Shown: positions 14,070 through 23,395, counted from the stretch's first letter. The stretch is DNA of 25,408 bases from an uncultured Ruminococcus sp. (GCA_937902395.1 CALGTV010000052.1:1-25408); one strand, 5' to 3'. A program made the numbers and translations. Notes: generated by a model from the letters alone, not told the origin.

Positions 14070-16158
14070 ATACGTTATAAATAATTTCTGAATAAGTAGG
14101 AATAGGCCAGCAGTCAAGAGGCATATTCACTTCCATTTCATCAGCGATTTCACGCATGATATTCATTTCAGCAAAAACATAATCATGATAGAATTCAGCC
14201 TGCTTCTGAACATCCTTGATAGCGCAGGCATCAGCCTCAACTTTTTCAAGGCGGTTTATGGAATCATAAAGCTTATCGCAAAGTTCATTAAGCTTATTGG
14301 CAATCTTTATCTCCGCATTGGAAGTTATGCAGATTTCCTTTTTGGTGGAGATAGAACGGCAAAGCTTATCAAGATAATTCAAAGCCGCAGGAAGAAGCTG
14401 TTTTCTTGCCATTTCAACCATTGTACGAGCTTCGATTCTGCGTGTCTTGGAGTATTTTTCAAGGTGAATTTCCTTACGTGCTGTTAGCTCATTTCTGTTG
14501 AAAATGCCGTGTTTGCGGAGTATACGGAGATTTTTTTCATCGGTATAATGAGGCATACAGTGAACGATTGAGGGATAATTCGGCAGACCTCTGCGCTCAG
14601 CTTCAAGTACCCATTCATTTGAATAGCCGTCGCCGTTGAAGATAATGCGGCGGTGTTCCTTGAGTACCTCTTTGAGAACCTTTTTAATCTCCTCCTCGAA
14701 GCAATCGCTGTCCTTAACGGGTTCAAGACGGTCAGCAAACCAGCTTAGCTCTTCTGCAACAATTGTATTCAACAAAGCATTTGGACAGCCGATATTATCA
14801 GATGAACCGACCATACGGAACTCAAAACGATTACCTGTGAAAGCGAAAGGAGATGTTCTGTTTCTGTCAGTGGAATCCTTAGGGAATGATGGGAGCGCAT
14901 TAACGCCGATTTCAAAGGATTTAGCCTTTGTTTTATATACGCCGTCCTCCTCGATAGCCTGAAGCACAGCGTCAAGCTCTTCACCGAGGAACATGGAAAT
15001 AATAGCAGGGGGAGCTTCATCAGCGCCGAGACGGTGGTCATTTCCGGCTGATGCGGCTGAAAGTCTCATCAGGTCTGCGTATTCGTCAACGCCCTTGATA
15101 AGCGCACAGAGAATTGTAAGGAACTGTAGATTCTCTATAGGCGTATCACCGGGGTCAAGAAGATTCTGACCGTCATTTGTACGCATTGACCAGTTGTTGT
15201 GTTTACCTGAACCATTTACGCCCTCAAATGGCTTTTCGTGGAGCAGACACACAAGTCCGTGTTTAAGAGCAACCTTTTCCATAACCTCCATTGCAAGCTC
15301 ATTCTGGTCTGCACCCAGATTGGAAGTAGTGAATATAGGTGCCATTTCGTGCTGTGCAGGAGCAGCTTCATTGTGCTTGGTGTGGGAGTATACGCCAAGT
15401 TTCCAGAGTTCCTCATCAAGTTCAGCCATATATGCGGCAATTCTTGGTTTAAGATTTGCAAAGTACTGGTCATCAAGCTCCTGACTTTTGGGCGGTTTAG
15501 CGCCGAAAAGAGTTCTGCCTGTAAGTACAAGGTCTTTACGCTGGTCAAATTTTTCTTTATCTATGAGGAAATATTCCTGTTCCGCGCCGACAGTTGAAGT
15601 TACACGGGTAACATTTTCATTGCCGAATAATTTAAGGAAGCGTACAGCAGATTTGCTGAGAGCGTCCATAGAGCGAAGCAGGGGAGTCTTTTTATCAAGA
15701 GTTTCGCCTGTATATGATACGAAAACGGTGGGGATATAAAGGCTTCCCTCTTTCACAAAGCAGTAGGAAGTGGGGTCCCATGCCGTATAACCTCTTGCGG
15801 AGCTTGTTTGTCTCAGACCGCCTGAGGGGAACGAAGAGGCGTCAGGTTCGCCTTTGATAAGAGCTTTTCCGGAAAATTCCATAAGAGCAGTGCCATTAGG
15901 GCCTACACTTAAAAAGGAATCATGCTTTTCAGCGGTTGAGCCTGTCATAGGCTGGAACCAGTGTGTATAGTGGGTAGCACCGAGAGCAAGAGCCCAATCC
16001 TTTATAGCATTTGCTACAACATCAGCAGTCTCGGTATCAAGAGCCTCACCTTTTTCCATTGTGCGTCTAAGATTTTTATAGATATTTTTCGGAAGCTTAG
16101 CTTTCATAACAGTTTCGTTGAAAACGTTGCAGCCGAAAATCTCAGGAATATTAACCAT
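14068..16158 (-). CDS. glnN: Glutamine synthetase type III
   Basis: GSIII makes glutamine from glutamate, ammonium and ATP. The 696-residue length is typical of this large class (about 700) and unlike GSI (about 450). Family marks are the opening FGCNVFNETVMKAKLPK, NGSGKHNNWSM in the middle, DRNRTSPFAFTGNRFEFRMVGSS as the ATP and substrate site, and a C-terminal helical region with the Asp/Glu-rich end. Start ATG at 16158 has AAGGAGT seven bases upstream. It is monocistronic with its own promoter and a shared terminator. GSIII is the main form in Bacteroides and many ruminococci. It supplies the glutamine used by asnB and glmS in this window. Confidence 0.96.
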   Translation of the reverse strand: MVNIPEIFGCNVFNETVMKAKLPKNIYKNLRRTMEKGEALDTETADVVANAIKDWALALGATHYTHWFQPMTGSTAEKHDSFLSVGPNGTALMEFSGKALIKGEPDASSFPSGGLRQTSSARGYTAWDPTSYCFVKEGSLYIPTVFVSYTGETLDKKTPLLRSMDALSKSAVRFLKLFGNENVTRVTSTVGAEQEYFLIDKEKFDQRKDLVLTGRTLFGAKPPKSQELDDQYFANLKPRIAAYMAELDEELWKLGVYSHTKHNEAAPAQHEMAPIFTTSNLGADQNELAMEVMEKVALKHGLVCLLHEKPFEGVNGSGKHNNWSMRTNDGQNLLDPGDTPIENLQFLTILCALIKGVDEYADLMRLSAASAGNDHRLGADEAPPAIISMFLGEELDAVLQAIEEDGVYKTKAKSFEIGVNALPSFPKDSTDRNRTSPFAFTGNRFEFRMVGSSDNIGCPNALLNTIVAEELSWFADRLEPVKDSDCFEEEIKKVLKEVLKEHRRIIFNGDGYSNEWVLEAERRGLPNYPSIVHCMPHYTDEKNLRILRKHGIFNRNELTARKEIHLEKYSKTRRIEARTMVEMARKQLLPAALNYLDKLCRSISTKKEICITSNAEIKIANKLNELCDKLYDSINRLEKVEADACAIKDVQKQAEFYHDYVFAEMNIMREIADEMEVNMPLDCWPIPTYSEIIYNV

Positions 16159-16223
16159 AAAACTTACTCCTTAAAATAAAATGTGTAACATTCACATCTG
16201 TCGCTAATAAAATTCCAAGTTAT

Positions 16224-16252
16224 ATTATATCATATTTTAAGATTCAGGTCAA
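16224..16252 (-). promoter_or_regulatory. Promoter of glnN
   Basis: On the minus strand TTGACC (16247-16252) and TATAAT (16224-16229) are 17 bp apart, about 65 bp before the glnN ATG. Confidence 0.82.
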
Positions 16253-16321
16253 TATTCCGTGAAAGCAAATAGACATTAAATAATACCGCCAATATTCGAA
16301 AAAAATTATGTAATCTGCTGT

Positions 16322-17449
16322 TTAATAGCGATTAATTAAATCATCAATGGCATTATTAATATTATCAAGTTTGGAAGAAAGCGATTCAATTTCAGATGTT
16401 AAGCTGTAATTATCAAATAAACTATAATCGCTATTATCGCATACACTTGATTTGATATCAGCAACGTCTGAATTAATTTCTGAAAGAGTAGATGAAAGTA
16501 CTTCAATATTATTGTCATTGTTTTCATTTATTTTATTCATCTCTTCTTTGATTTCGTCAATACTCCATTGAATAGAAGAAAAATCATTGTTTTCTTTTAT
16601 ATCATCAATAGCATTATTTATTTTTGAAAGTTCATTTGCAATATCCGTTTTGGATAAGTGTTTTTCAATAGAATTTGATAAGTTAGAAATTTGTGTTGTT
16701 ATTTCTTGGGAAACCTCATTTAAATTCTGGCTTATTACATTTATGTTAATTTCTTTTTCGAGTTTATTGAGTTGATTGTTTAAATTGTCTGAGAAACGAG
16801 AGATTTGAAAATCAGTATTTTCAGCTATTACATTTATTCTTTCTTCTATTTTGTCTGTATTAAGTCTATTTTCAAGTTGATTAAGTCTACAGCCATAGCT
16901 ATCAAGTGCCATCATAATATTTGAAAGAAGTTCCTTTTCATCCATTTGTAGTAGAATATTTTTTCTGTTCTCAATAGTTTCCTTTATTTGCTTAATTTCT
17001 TTTAGGTGTTCTTGTATAAGATTGTTTTTTTTCTCTTCAAATTTATCTTTTAACGAGTTAATCTCAAAAGAGTGTTTAGTACATATTTCTTCAATAGTGT
17101 TTTCATAATTTTTTATAATAGTATCTGTTTTAATATTATGCTCTTGTAAAAGCCTACTTTTGTTTTCTTCAAATTCATCTTTGAACCAGTTAATTTCCAA
17201 AGTGTGTTTAGCTTGTATTTCTTCAATGGTTTTTTCATATTTTTTAGTAGAGATGTTTGTTTTGTTATTATACTCTTTTAAAAGTTCGTTTTTACTTTCT
17301 TCAAATTGTTTTTGAAGTGAATTAATAGTTTTTTTGTAATACTGCTCATTGTATTTAATAATTGAAGATTTTTTATATATGATAAATAGTAGAATACATA
17401 TAATTAATAAAAAGGAAATAACAAACGGATTAAATAATAAGTTTTTCAA
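16322..17449 (-). CDS. Membrane-anchored coiled-coil protein, function unknown
   Basis: I do not recognise this 375-residue protein. Residues 8-27 (PFVISFLLIICILLFIIYKK) are a membrane anchor at the N-terminus, and the rest is almost all charged helix. A repeat, KYEKTIEEI...KHTLEIN...FEENKSRLLQEH, occurs at about 70-104 and 114-148, with a shorter copy at 37-60; offsets of 44 and 33 residues are multiples of 11 and suggest a hendecad coiled coil. A second, Asn/Ser-rich coiled region ends in the repeated NNAIDD block. I set the start at TTG 17449 because AAGGAG lies seven bases before it and the promoter lies just upstream; a longer frame to 17509 would run through the -10 box. The gene is very AT-rich compared with its neighbours, as if acquired. 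Confidence 0.7.
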   Translation of the reverse strand: MKNLLFNPFVISFLLIICILLFIIYKKSSIIKYNEQYYKKTINSLQKQFEESKNELLKEYNNKTNISTKKYEKTIEEIQAKHTLEINWFKDEFEENKSRLLQEHNIKTDTIIKNYENTIEEICTKHSFEINSLKDKFEEKKNNLIQEHLKEIKQIKETIENRKNILLQMDEKELLSNIMMALDSYGCRLNQLENRLNTDKIEERINVIAENTDFQISRFSDNLNNQLNKLEKEININVISQNLNEVSQEITTQISNLSNSIEKHLSKTDIANELSKINNAIDDIKENNDFSSIQWSIDEIKEEMNKINENNDNNIEVLSSTLSEINSDVADIKSSVCDNSDYSLFDNYSLTSEIESLSSKLDNINNAIDDLINRY

Positions 17450-17480
17450 AGCTTTTCTCCTTAATTTAGATAGTAATATA

Positions 17481-17509
17481 ATTATACCACAATAATTAAA
17501 CAAAATCAA
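17481..17509 (-). promoter_or_regulatory. Promoter of the coiled-coil gene
   Basis: On the minus strand TTGATT (17504-17509) and TATAAT (17481-17486) are 17 bp apart, with the TTG start codon about 25 bases beyond the predicted transcript start. Confidence 0.75.
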
Positions 17510-17532
17510 TATATATAGTAAATTTAACTATC

Positions 17533-17561
17533 TTGACAGAACTTGCATTATATGCTATAAT
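17533..17561 (+). promoter_or_regulatory. Consensus promoter of the sigma/sensor operon
   Basis: TTGACA (17533-17538) and TATAAT (17556-17561) are 17 bp apart, with TGC before the -10 box (extended -10). This is a perfect housekeeping consensus. The leader to the sigma start is about 130 bases. Confidence 0.88.
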
Positions 17562-17602
17562 CTTCAAGTCAAAAAATTTTTTTAGAAAAATTTTCGGAAA
17601 TA

Positions 17603-17664
17603 GTGTAACACTTTTGAAATAGAAAAGGAGTATATATTATAGAATGCATTCATTACAAAATTAG
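17603..17664 (+). other. Leader of the sigma operon: palindrome, orphan ribosome site and six-codon frame
   Basis: GTGTAACAC (17603-17611) is a short palindrome with an ECF-like TGTAAC core. AAAAGGAG (17623-17630) is a strong ribosome site with no gene at the right distance. The next ATG (17644) opens a six-codon frame, MHSLQN, ending at 17664. The sigma frame is also open back to 17636, but only with ATT or ATA codons near the site. The role is unclear. Confidence 0.35.
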
Positions 17665-17698
17665 ATGCTTGCAGACAGGCATAGAAAGGGGTGGGAAT

Positions 17699-18274
17699 AT
17701 GACTGACATGGAATACCGAAAATTGAGTGAGAAATCCGAAACCTTGGCGCAGAACAAGCTTTATGAGGAATACGTAAACTATGTATACACAATAGTATAC
17801 AACAAGCTGAGAAGCTGTGCTACAAGAGAGGATATTGAGGAATGTGTCAGCGATATATTTCTTGCGGTATTTCTCAATTATCACAACAATCAGGGGGTAG
17901 ACGGGGATTTAAGAGGCTATATCGGCACAATAGCGAGCAGAAAGGCGATAAACAAATATCATTCCCTTACGGCGAAAAGCGGAAGAACAGTATCAATTGA
18001 GGATTATTTTGCAGATATTCCTGACAGCAGCAGAATAGAAGAAAATGCAGAAAAATCGGAACTGAGAGATATAATGATAAGGCTTATCAAGAGCCTTGGC
18101 GATCCCGATTCCACCATAATTTTCCAGAAATTCTATTTTAACAGAAGCTCAAAGGAAATAGCCAAAAAGCTTTCAATGACCTCGGGAGCAGTGAGAGTAC
18201 GGTGCAGCAGAGCGTTGAGCCGTCTTGAAAAGCTTCTTTCAAAAGAGGGAATAACCTTAAAGGAGGGATTCTGA
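17699..18274 (+). CDS. ECF-like sigma-70 family factor
   Basis: The 191-residue protein has the two-part ECF plan: region 2 with KLYEEYVNYVYTIVYNKLR and DIEECVSDIFLAVFLNY (about 20-60, core binding and -10 recognition) and region 4 with IIFQKFYFNRSSKEIAKKLSM and SGAVRVRCSRALSRLEKLL (about 140-185, -35 helix-turn-helix). There is no region 1.1 or 3. It directs RNA polymerase to a small set of promoters. I chose ATG 17699 because AAAGGGGTGGG stands just upstream; a TTG at 17669 in frame has no site. The TGA overlaps the next ATG (TGATG), so the sensor protein is translationally coupled, the usual layout for a sigma factor and its anti-sigma. Confidence 0.85.
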   Translation: MTDMEYRKLSEKSETLAQNKLYEEYVNYVYTIVYNKLRSCATREDIEECVSDIFLAVFLNYHNNQGVDGDLRGYIGTIASRKAINKYHSLTAKSGRTVSIEDYFADIPDSSRIEENAEKSELRDIMIRLIKSLGDPDSTIIFQKFYFNRSSKEIAKKLSMTSGAVRVRCSRALSRLEKLLSKEGITLKEGF

Positions 18275-21200
18275 TGAAAGATAAAAAGACTATTGGCTTT
18301 GATATACTTGACGATGCCAGACTTGATGAGATTGATAAAATCGGGACGGATATGGACATGCTTGACAATAAGACAAAAAAGAGGATTTTAGAAATGACAC
18401 GAAAGAAATATAATGACGCAATAAATAGCGAAAATACGGGGATATACGATAATGCGGAAGATGTTGTTGACAATGTTGAGGTTTACAGCAGAAAGAAAAG
18501 TTCAAAGATAATCATGAGTGTGGTAAATACCGCCGCTGCTTTAGGACTTGCAGTTGGTTCTGTATTTCTGGTGAAAAATCTTGGAAGAGGGGATAACGAT
18601 ACTCCCGATGATCCGCTTTTACCGTCGGAAAGTACTTCTGCGGCAACAGATATTGAAACAGCCGCAGCAAATGTTCTTGATTATCTTGTTGCAACAGATG
18701 AATTCATAGATACTATGGATTATGTTTATCTTGACATGAATGAGGATAATGTTGATGAATTGCTTGTAAAGCTTTGTTCCGGTGATTTTGCAAGAACTTA
18801 TGTGTACCAGTATGACGGCAGTGAATATATGTTTAAGGCGCAGTTTATTCATGGTACAGATGACCCTGTGATATGTATTGAAGAAAAACGCATATATACT
18901 TCTGATTACGAATCTGATTATTATCAGAGTTACAGTACTTGGGACGACGAACTTAACTTCACAGAAGGCGATAAGCTGGAGCGTGTCTGGGGACTTGTAA
19001 CTTCATCAGACGAGAATAATACCTACAGCTACCTCTTAAACGGTGAAACAATAAGTGAAGAAGAATACAAGAATAAATCAGAAAATTTTGTGACAGGTAA
19101 AGCAACAGAATATAATTTAAAGAATTATTATAATAAATATGATTTAGCAGAATATATGGCTGAGGATGAATTAGAAATTTTCAATGCTATTGATGAAGCA
19201 ATTCACAATACAATTAGTGATAATAGATATTGTTTTGAGACATTAAATCCGAATGAGGATGTATATAAACTTCAATATGGCTTTATGGACTTTAATGGAG
19301 ATTCTGTTGATGAATTAATAATTCACGACAATTTGAACAACAAGCTCTCTTTCAGTATTGCTTATTATAAAGACTGTATTTATAATTTTTTCCAAACAAG
19401 TTATTCTGAAAATATCAGATTTGACGCTGATACTTGTAAAATGTACAGCAGAGATGGTGAGACATTAACTATTGATTCATGGGCAGGAGTTGATTTTTCT
19501 AAGCATACTACAGGTGAGATTATACTTCAACCGGATTTTTATAATATAATGCCTACAGAATACGGCGAAAATATGTATATCCACAATGGCGAACCTTGCG
19601 ACAGTGCAGAATATGAAGCAGTTGTAGCTGAATACGAAGCTTGTCCTGAGCTTAATGCGGATTATAAATTATATTCTGTTAAAGATTTGCTTTTGAAGTA
19701 TAAGCCGGCGGAGAAACCTGTTCAGAATCAGTCTGTCGGACTGACGCAGGAAGAAAAAGCACTCAATAAGCGCATTGAAGATTATATACAGGATTTATAT
19801 GAAAGCTATGGTGATGAAGGTGAGAACTTTTATGAAAGCTTAAAAATAGATTATGCATATCTGGATATTAACAATGATTCAATTGATGAATTATTTATTT
19901 GTTATAATCTTTTTAATAATTCTGAATTTGGAGCTATAGATTGTAACTATTTTGACGGAACAAAATATATACCTTTTCACCAGTTTGGAAACGAGGAAGA
20001 TTGGAAACTTGATTTACAGAATTGTAAGTATTATACAGTGATGAAAGAAAAAACTGACGAGAATGATTATTGTACGTTATATATACACACATGGGAAAAT
20101 AATGAAATGTCGTATGAATGGGAGTACTTTACATTACAGGATAGCTATTATTCAGGAATAGACCCATATATAGACGGCACAGGCGAACACGTTTATCTGC
20201 GTAATAACGAACCCTGCACAAAGGAAGAATACGAAAAGGCAATGGCAGAATATGAAAACTGCGTTGGTGCAGAGCTTAAATTTATTCCCTATGATATAAA
20301 CAAAGCTGTATTTGTGGGAACATCTGAGGGTGATACAACACAAACAAATGTGGTAACAATACAGAAGAAAAAAACAACAACGACAACAACAAAGACTACA
20401 ACAGCAGTTACCACAACAATCCAAAAGCCTACACAGGAAGTTCTTGACAAAGCAAGAGACGCGGCACTTGAAGCCAGTCTTGATAATAGAAATAAAGAAT
20501 CTTACGTAGGTGTGTATTATACTTACTACGACTTAAACGATGATTCAGTTCCTGAATTGTTAATCAATTTTGAGAATAATCTTGACTGGGGACTGGAAAT
20601 TTATAAATTCAATGGTGCTGAATTTGAATTCTGTAATTTAATTCCAAACTGTTATGGCGTTACAATTTGTAAGTCAAAAAAGCAGATATCCGGTGTTCTT
20701 AAAGGCGGTGGACAATCTACATTTATCACTGCATTTGATAATGAACTGAATTTCAGTGCAGTTGATAAATGGTTTGAAGGATATAATTATGACGAAAATG
20801 GTAATACATATGATGAGTACACGCATAATGATATTGTAGTAAGCAAGGAAGAATATTTGACATGCGTGCATCAGTGTGACGCTTGCATACATTTAAATGC
20901 TCCGGAAAGTTTTACGTTTTACTATAACAATGCTGATTATTTGAATGAAAAATATGCAAGAGAACAGATTTTGTTCGATTTTACAAATACACAATATAAC
21001 AAAGATGTAAAATATGCTTATATCGATTTCTTTGGTGATAACGTTCCTGAAATGCTTGTAACTGTTGACCATGATGATTCTGTTCCTACGGTATACATAT
21101 ATGAATATATTGATGAACAGTATGAATTTGTATCAAAAATAGGTAATTATAACAAGATAAAGCTTGATATGACTAACAGAAGATTGTATCTTCTTGATGA

Positions 21201-21408
21201 TAAGAATTATACACATCGTGGAGATGTAATAACATTCGGGTATGACGGCACGTTTGAATGGCGTGAATATAGCGGTGAAAATGTTGAAAATGTTATAACT
21301 AATTATCTGCTTTATAATAACTACGGTACCGAGCAGGAATTTAATGAATTCATAATTGAATTCAATAACTGTCAGGAAACAACTATTGATTTTAAATTAT
21401 ACAAATAA
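18274..21408 (+). CDS. Giant single-pass membrane protein with five extracellular DxNxD repeats, probable anti-sigma sensor
   Basis: The 1044-residue protein has a charged cytosolic head (1-77), one membrane span at about 78-100 (IIMSVVNTAAALGLAVGSVFLV) and a long exterior. The exterior holds five related units, each opening with a calcium-loop-like motif: YVYLDMNEDNVDELL (150-164), YGFMDFNGDSVDELI (335-349), YAYLDINNDSIDELF (527-541), YTYYDLNDDSVPELL (749-763) and YAYIDFFGDNVPEML (914-928). Units 1-4 close with an N-E-P/EY block such as NNEPCTKEEYEKAMAEYENC; unit 5 has a looser version. A Thr linker lies at 700-717. There is no RsgI domain, enzyme motif or cell-wall anchor. Coupling to the sigma gene (AAAGGAGGG before the ATG) suggests the head holds the sigma factor. 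That role is inferred. A terminator follows. Confidence 0.8.
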   Translation: MKDKKTIGFDILDDARLDEIDKIGTDMDMLDNKTKKRILEMTRKKYNDAINSENTGIYDNAEDVVDNVEVYSRKKSSKIIMSVVNTAAALGLAVGSVFLVKNLGRGDNDTPDDPLLPSESTSAATDIETAAANVLDYLVATDEFIDTMDYVYLDMNEDNVDELLVKLCSGDFARTYVYQYDGSEYMFKAQFIHGTDDPVICIEEKRIYTSDYESDYYQSYSTWDDELNFTEGDKLERVWGLVTSSDENNTYSYLLNGETISEEEYKNKSENFVTGKATEYNLKNYYNKYDLAEYMAEDELEIFNAIDEAIHNTISDNRYCFETLNPNEDVYKLQYGFMDFNGDSVDELIIHDNLNNKLSFSIAYYKDCIYNFFQTSYSENIRFDADTCKMYSRDGETLTIDSWAGVDFSKHTTGEIILQPDFYNIMPTEYGENMYIHNGEPCDSAEYEAVVAEYEACPELNADYKLYSVKDLLLKYKPAEKPVQNQSVGLTQEEKALNKRIEDYIQDLYESYGDEGENFYESLKIDYAYLDINNDSIDELFICYNLFNNSEFGAIDCNYFDGTKYIPFHQFGNEEDWKLDLQNCKYYTVMKEKTDENDYCTLYIHTWENNEMSYEWEYFTLQDSYYSGIDPYIDGTGEHVYLRNNEPCTKEEYEKAMAEYENCVGAELKFIPYDINKAVFVGTSEGDTTQTNVVTIQKKKTTTTTTKTTTAVTTTIQKPTQEVLDKARDAALEASLDNRNKESYVGVYYTYYDLNDDSVPELLINFENNLDWGLEIYKFNGAEFEFCNLIPNCYGVTICKSKKQISGVLKGGGQSTFITAFDNELNFSAVDKWFEGYNYDENGNTYDEYTHNDIVVSKEEYLTCVHQCDACIHLNAPESFTFYYNNADYLNEKYAREQILFDFTNTQYNKDVKYAYIDFFGDNVPEMLVTVDHDDSVPTVYIYEYIDEQYEFVSKIGNYNKIKLDMTNRRLYLLDDKNYTHRGDVITFGYDGTFEWREYSGENVENVITNYLLYNNYGTEQEFNEFIIEFNNCQETTIDFKLYK

Positions 21409-21413
21409 TACAA

Positions 21414-21443
21414 AAAGGGTACCGAAACAAATCGGTACCCTTT
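21414..21443. terminator. Bidirectional terminator between the sensor gene and ftsH
   Basis: AAAGGGTACCGA (21414-21425) pairs with 21432-21443 around a six-base loop between convergent stop codons. Confidence 0.9.
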
Positions 21444-21446
21444 AAA

Positions 21447-23384
21447 TTATTCTTCGGAATTGTCCGTATTTTCGCTGTTTTCAGCAGTATTTTCAGTGAT
21501 TTCAGGTTCAGCCTGAACAGGTGCGGATTCCACCACAGGCTCATCAGCCTCAATGTTTTCACCGTGCATAAGACGCTCAAATTTATCATTGTCGATTTTC
21601 TCATATTTCAGCAGATAATCGGCAAGCAAGTGCATTTTATTTGCGTTTGCAGTGAGAATTTCACGGCAGTCTTTATATGCCTTTTCAATGATTTCTCTTA
21701 CTTCGTCGTCAATCTGAGCTGCTACAGATTCGCTGTAATTGCGTGTATGACCGTAGTCTTTACCGAGGAATACTTCCTCATTATCAGAGCCGTAAACAAC
21801 AGTTCCAAGCTTTTCAGAGAAGCCGTACTTTGTAACCATATTTCTTGCAGTCTTTGTAGCGCGTTCAATATCGTTTGAAGCGCCGGTGCAGATATCGTCA
21901 AGGAAGATTTCCTCAGCCACACGACCGCCGAGAAGCATTACAATATGCTCACGCATCTGAGTGCGGGAAACGTGCATATCGTCGGTATCAGGACGGGTAA
22001 CAGTAAGACCTGCCGCCATACCGCGCTGAATAATTGTAACCTGATGAACTTTATCCTGTGTAGGCAGATTGTACGCCGCAATTGCATGACCTGCTTCGTG
22101 GTAAGCAGTAACCTTTTTGTCCTTTTCTGTAACGATTCTGGATTTTTTCTCAGGGCCTGCAATGACTTTCATTGTAGCTTCCTCGATATCCTTTTCGTTG
22201 ATTGACTTTCTGTCGGCACGAGCTGCAAGGAGAGCCGCTTCATTGAGGAGATTTTCAAGGTCTGCACCTGTAAAGCCCTGTGTAGTCTGAGCGATAACCT
22301 TAAGGTCAACGTCCTTGTCAAGAGGCTTATTCTTTGAATGAACATTGAGGATTTCCTCACGTCCCTTTACATCGGGATATCCAACAACAATCTGTCTGTC
22401 GAAACGTCCCGGACGGAGCAGGGCAGGGTCAAGGATATCACGGCGGTTAGTAGCCGCAATAACGATAACGCTTTCATTGCCTGTAAAGCCGTCCATTTCA
22501 ACAAGAAGCTGATTGAGAGTCTGCTCACGTTCATCGTGACCGCCTCCGAGACCTGCGCCTCTGTGACGGCCTACAGCGTCAATTTCGTCAATGAATATAA
22601 TGGAGGGAGCGTGCTTTTTCGCCTGCTCAAAGAGGTCACGTACACGGGAAGCACCAACACCGACGAACATTTCAACGAAATCTGAGCCTGAAATTGGGAA
22701 GAATGGCACATTAGCCTCACCTGCAACAGCTCTTGCAAGGAGAGTTTTACCTGTTCCGGGAGGTCCTAAAAGGAGCACACCCTTGGGGATTTTAGCGCCA
22801 ATATCCTTATATTTTTTAGGATTTTTCATGAAATCAACAATTTCCTGAAGCTCCTGTTTTTCCTCATCAGCACCTGCAACATCCTTGAAAGTTGCTTTTC
22901 GTGCATCTGCCTGATTTTTCAGATTAGCCTTGCCGAAAGTATTGTATTTTCCGCCGCCGCCGCTCTGACGCATCATAAACACAAAGAGGAATATCGAAAG
23001 TCCCACTATGAGCACAATCGGGATAAGAGACAGCAGCCATGTATTGTCGGTAGGTCTGATATAGTTCTGAACCAATGGCTCATTTGGATATTTCTTGTTG
23101 TACTCGATACGATAATTCTCAGTATCATCAAGGAAAATGCTTACATGAGGAACGGTATACTTCCGTTTTGCTTCCTCGTCTCTGAGCTGATAAGTCAATT
23201 CACCTGAGCCGAGGTCAAGCTCATAGTAAGATACCTCGTAATCGTCAAAGTGCGAAATAATGTTGGTATACTCTGTTCTTTCGCCTGCTTCGGCAAGCTT
23301 TGATATTACAAAGTAAACGCAGAATATCGAAATAAATACGATAAGCAGATAAGTAAATACGCCTCTGTTCTTTTTTGGTGTCAA
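21447..23384 (-). CDS. ftsH: ATP-dependent zinc metalloprotease FtsH
   Basis: FtsH is the membrane AAA+ protease that degrades misfolded membrane proteins and some regulators. Two membrane spans (about 10-28 and 115-138) flank a small extracytoplasmic domain. The AAA+ part has Walker A GPPGTGKT (207-214), Walker B IIFIDEIDA and the SRH (RRDILDPALLRPGRFDR), and the protease has HEAGH at 429-433. The tail is acidic and rich in Glu and Thr. I placed the start at TTG 23384, with AGGAG eight bases upstream; a GTG at 23393 would overlap that site. The ribosome site lies at the tilS stop, so the two are coupled. Length (645 residues) is normal. There is no hpt gene between tilS and ftsH, unlike in many Firmicutes. 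Confidence 0.96.
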   Translation of the reverse strand: MTPKKNRGVFTYLLIVFISIFCVYFVISKLAEAGERTEYTNIISHFDDYEVSYYELDLGSGELTYQLRDEEAKRKYTVPHVSIFLDDTENYRIEYNKKYPNEPLVQNYIRPTDNTWLLSLIPIVLIVGLSIFLFVFMMRQSGGGGKYNTFGKANLKNQADARKATFKDVAGADEEKQELQEIVDFMKNPKKYKDIGAKIPKGVLLLGPPGTGKTLLARAVAGEANVPFFPISGSDFVEMFVGVGASRVRDLFEQAKKHAPSIIFIDEIDAVGRHRGAGLGGGHDEREQTLNQLLVEMDGFTGNESVIVIAATNRRDILDPALLRPGRFDRQIVVGYPDVKGREEILNVHSKNKPLDKDVDLKVIAQTTQGFTGADLENLLNEAALLAARADRKSINEKDIEEATMKVIAGPEKKSRIVTEKDKKVTAYHEAGHAIAAYNLPTQDKVHQVTIIQRGMAAGLTVTRPDTDDMHVSRTQMREHIVMLLGGRVAEEIFLDDICTGASNDIERATKTARNMVTKYGFSEKLGTVVYGSDNEEVFLGKDYGHTRNYSESVAAQIDDEVREIIEKAYKDCREILTANANKMHLLADYLLKYEKIDNDKFERLMHGENIEADEPVVESAPVQAEPEITENTAENSENTDNSEE

Positions 23385-23395
23385 AATGCACACTC

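Noticed and set aside
16183..16190. GTGTAACA in the glnN leader as a second target of the sigma factor
   Set aside because: An 8-mer match to the sigma operon leader is weak evidence, and it lies inside the transcribed leader in a position that does not suit a promoter.
17450..17509. Upstream extension of the coiled-coil gene
   Set aside because: It would place the TATAAT promoter box inside the coding region and has no ribosome site; the TTG at 17449 has AAGGAG at the right distance.
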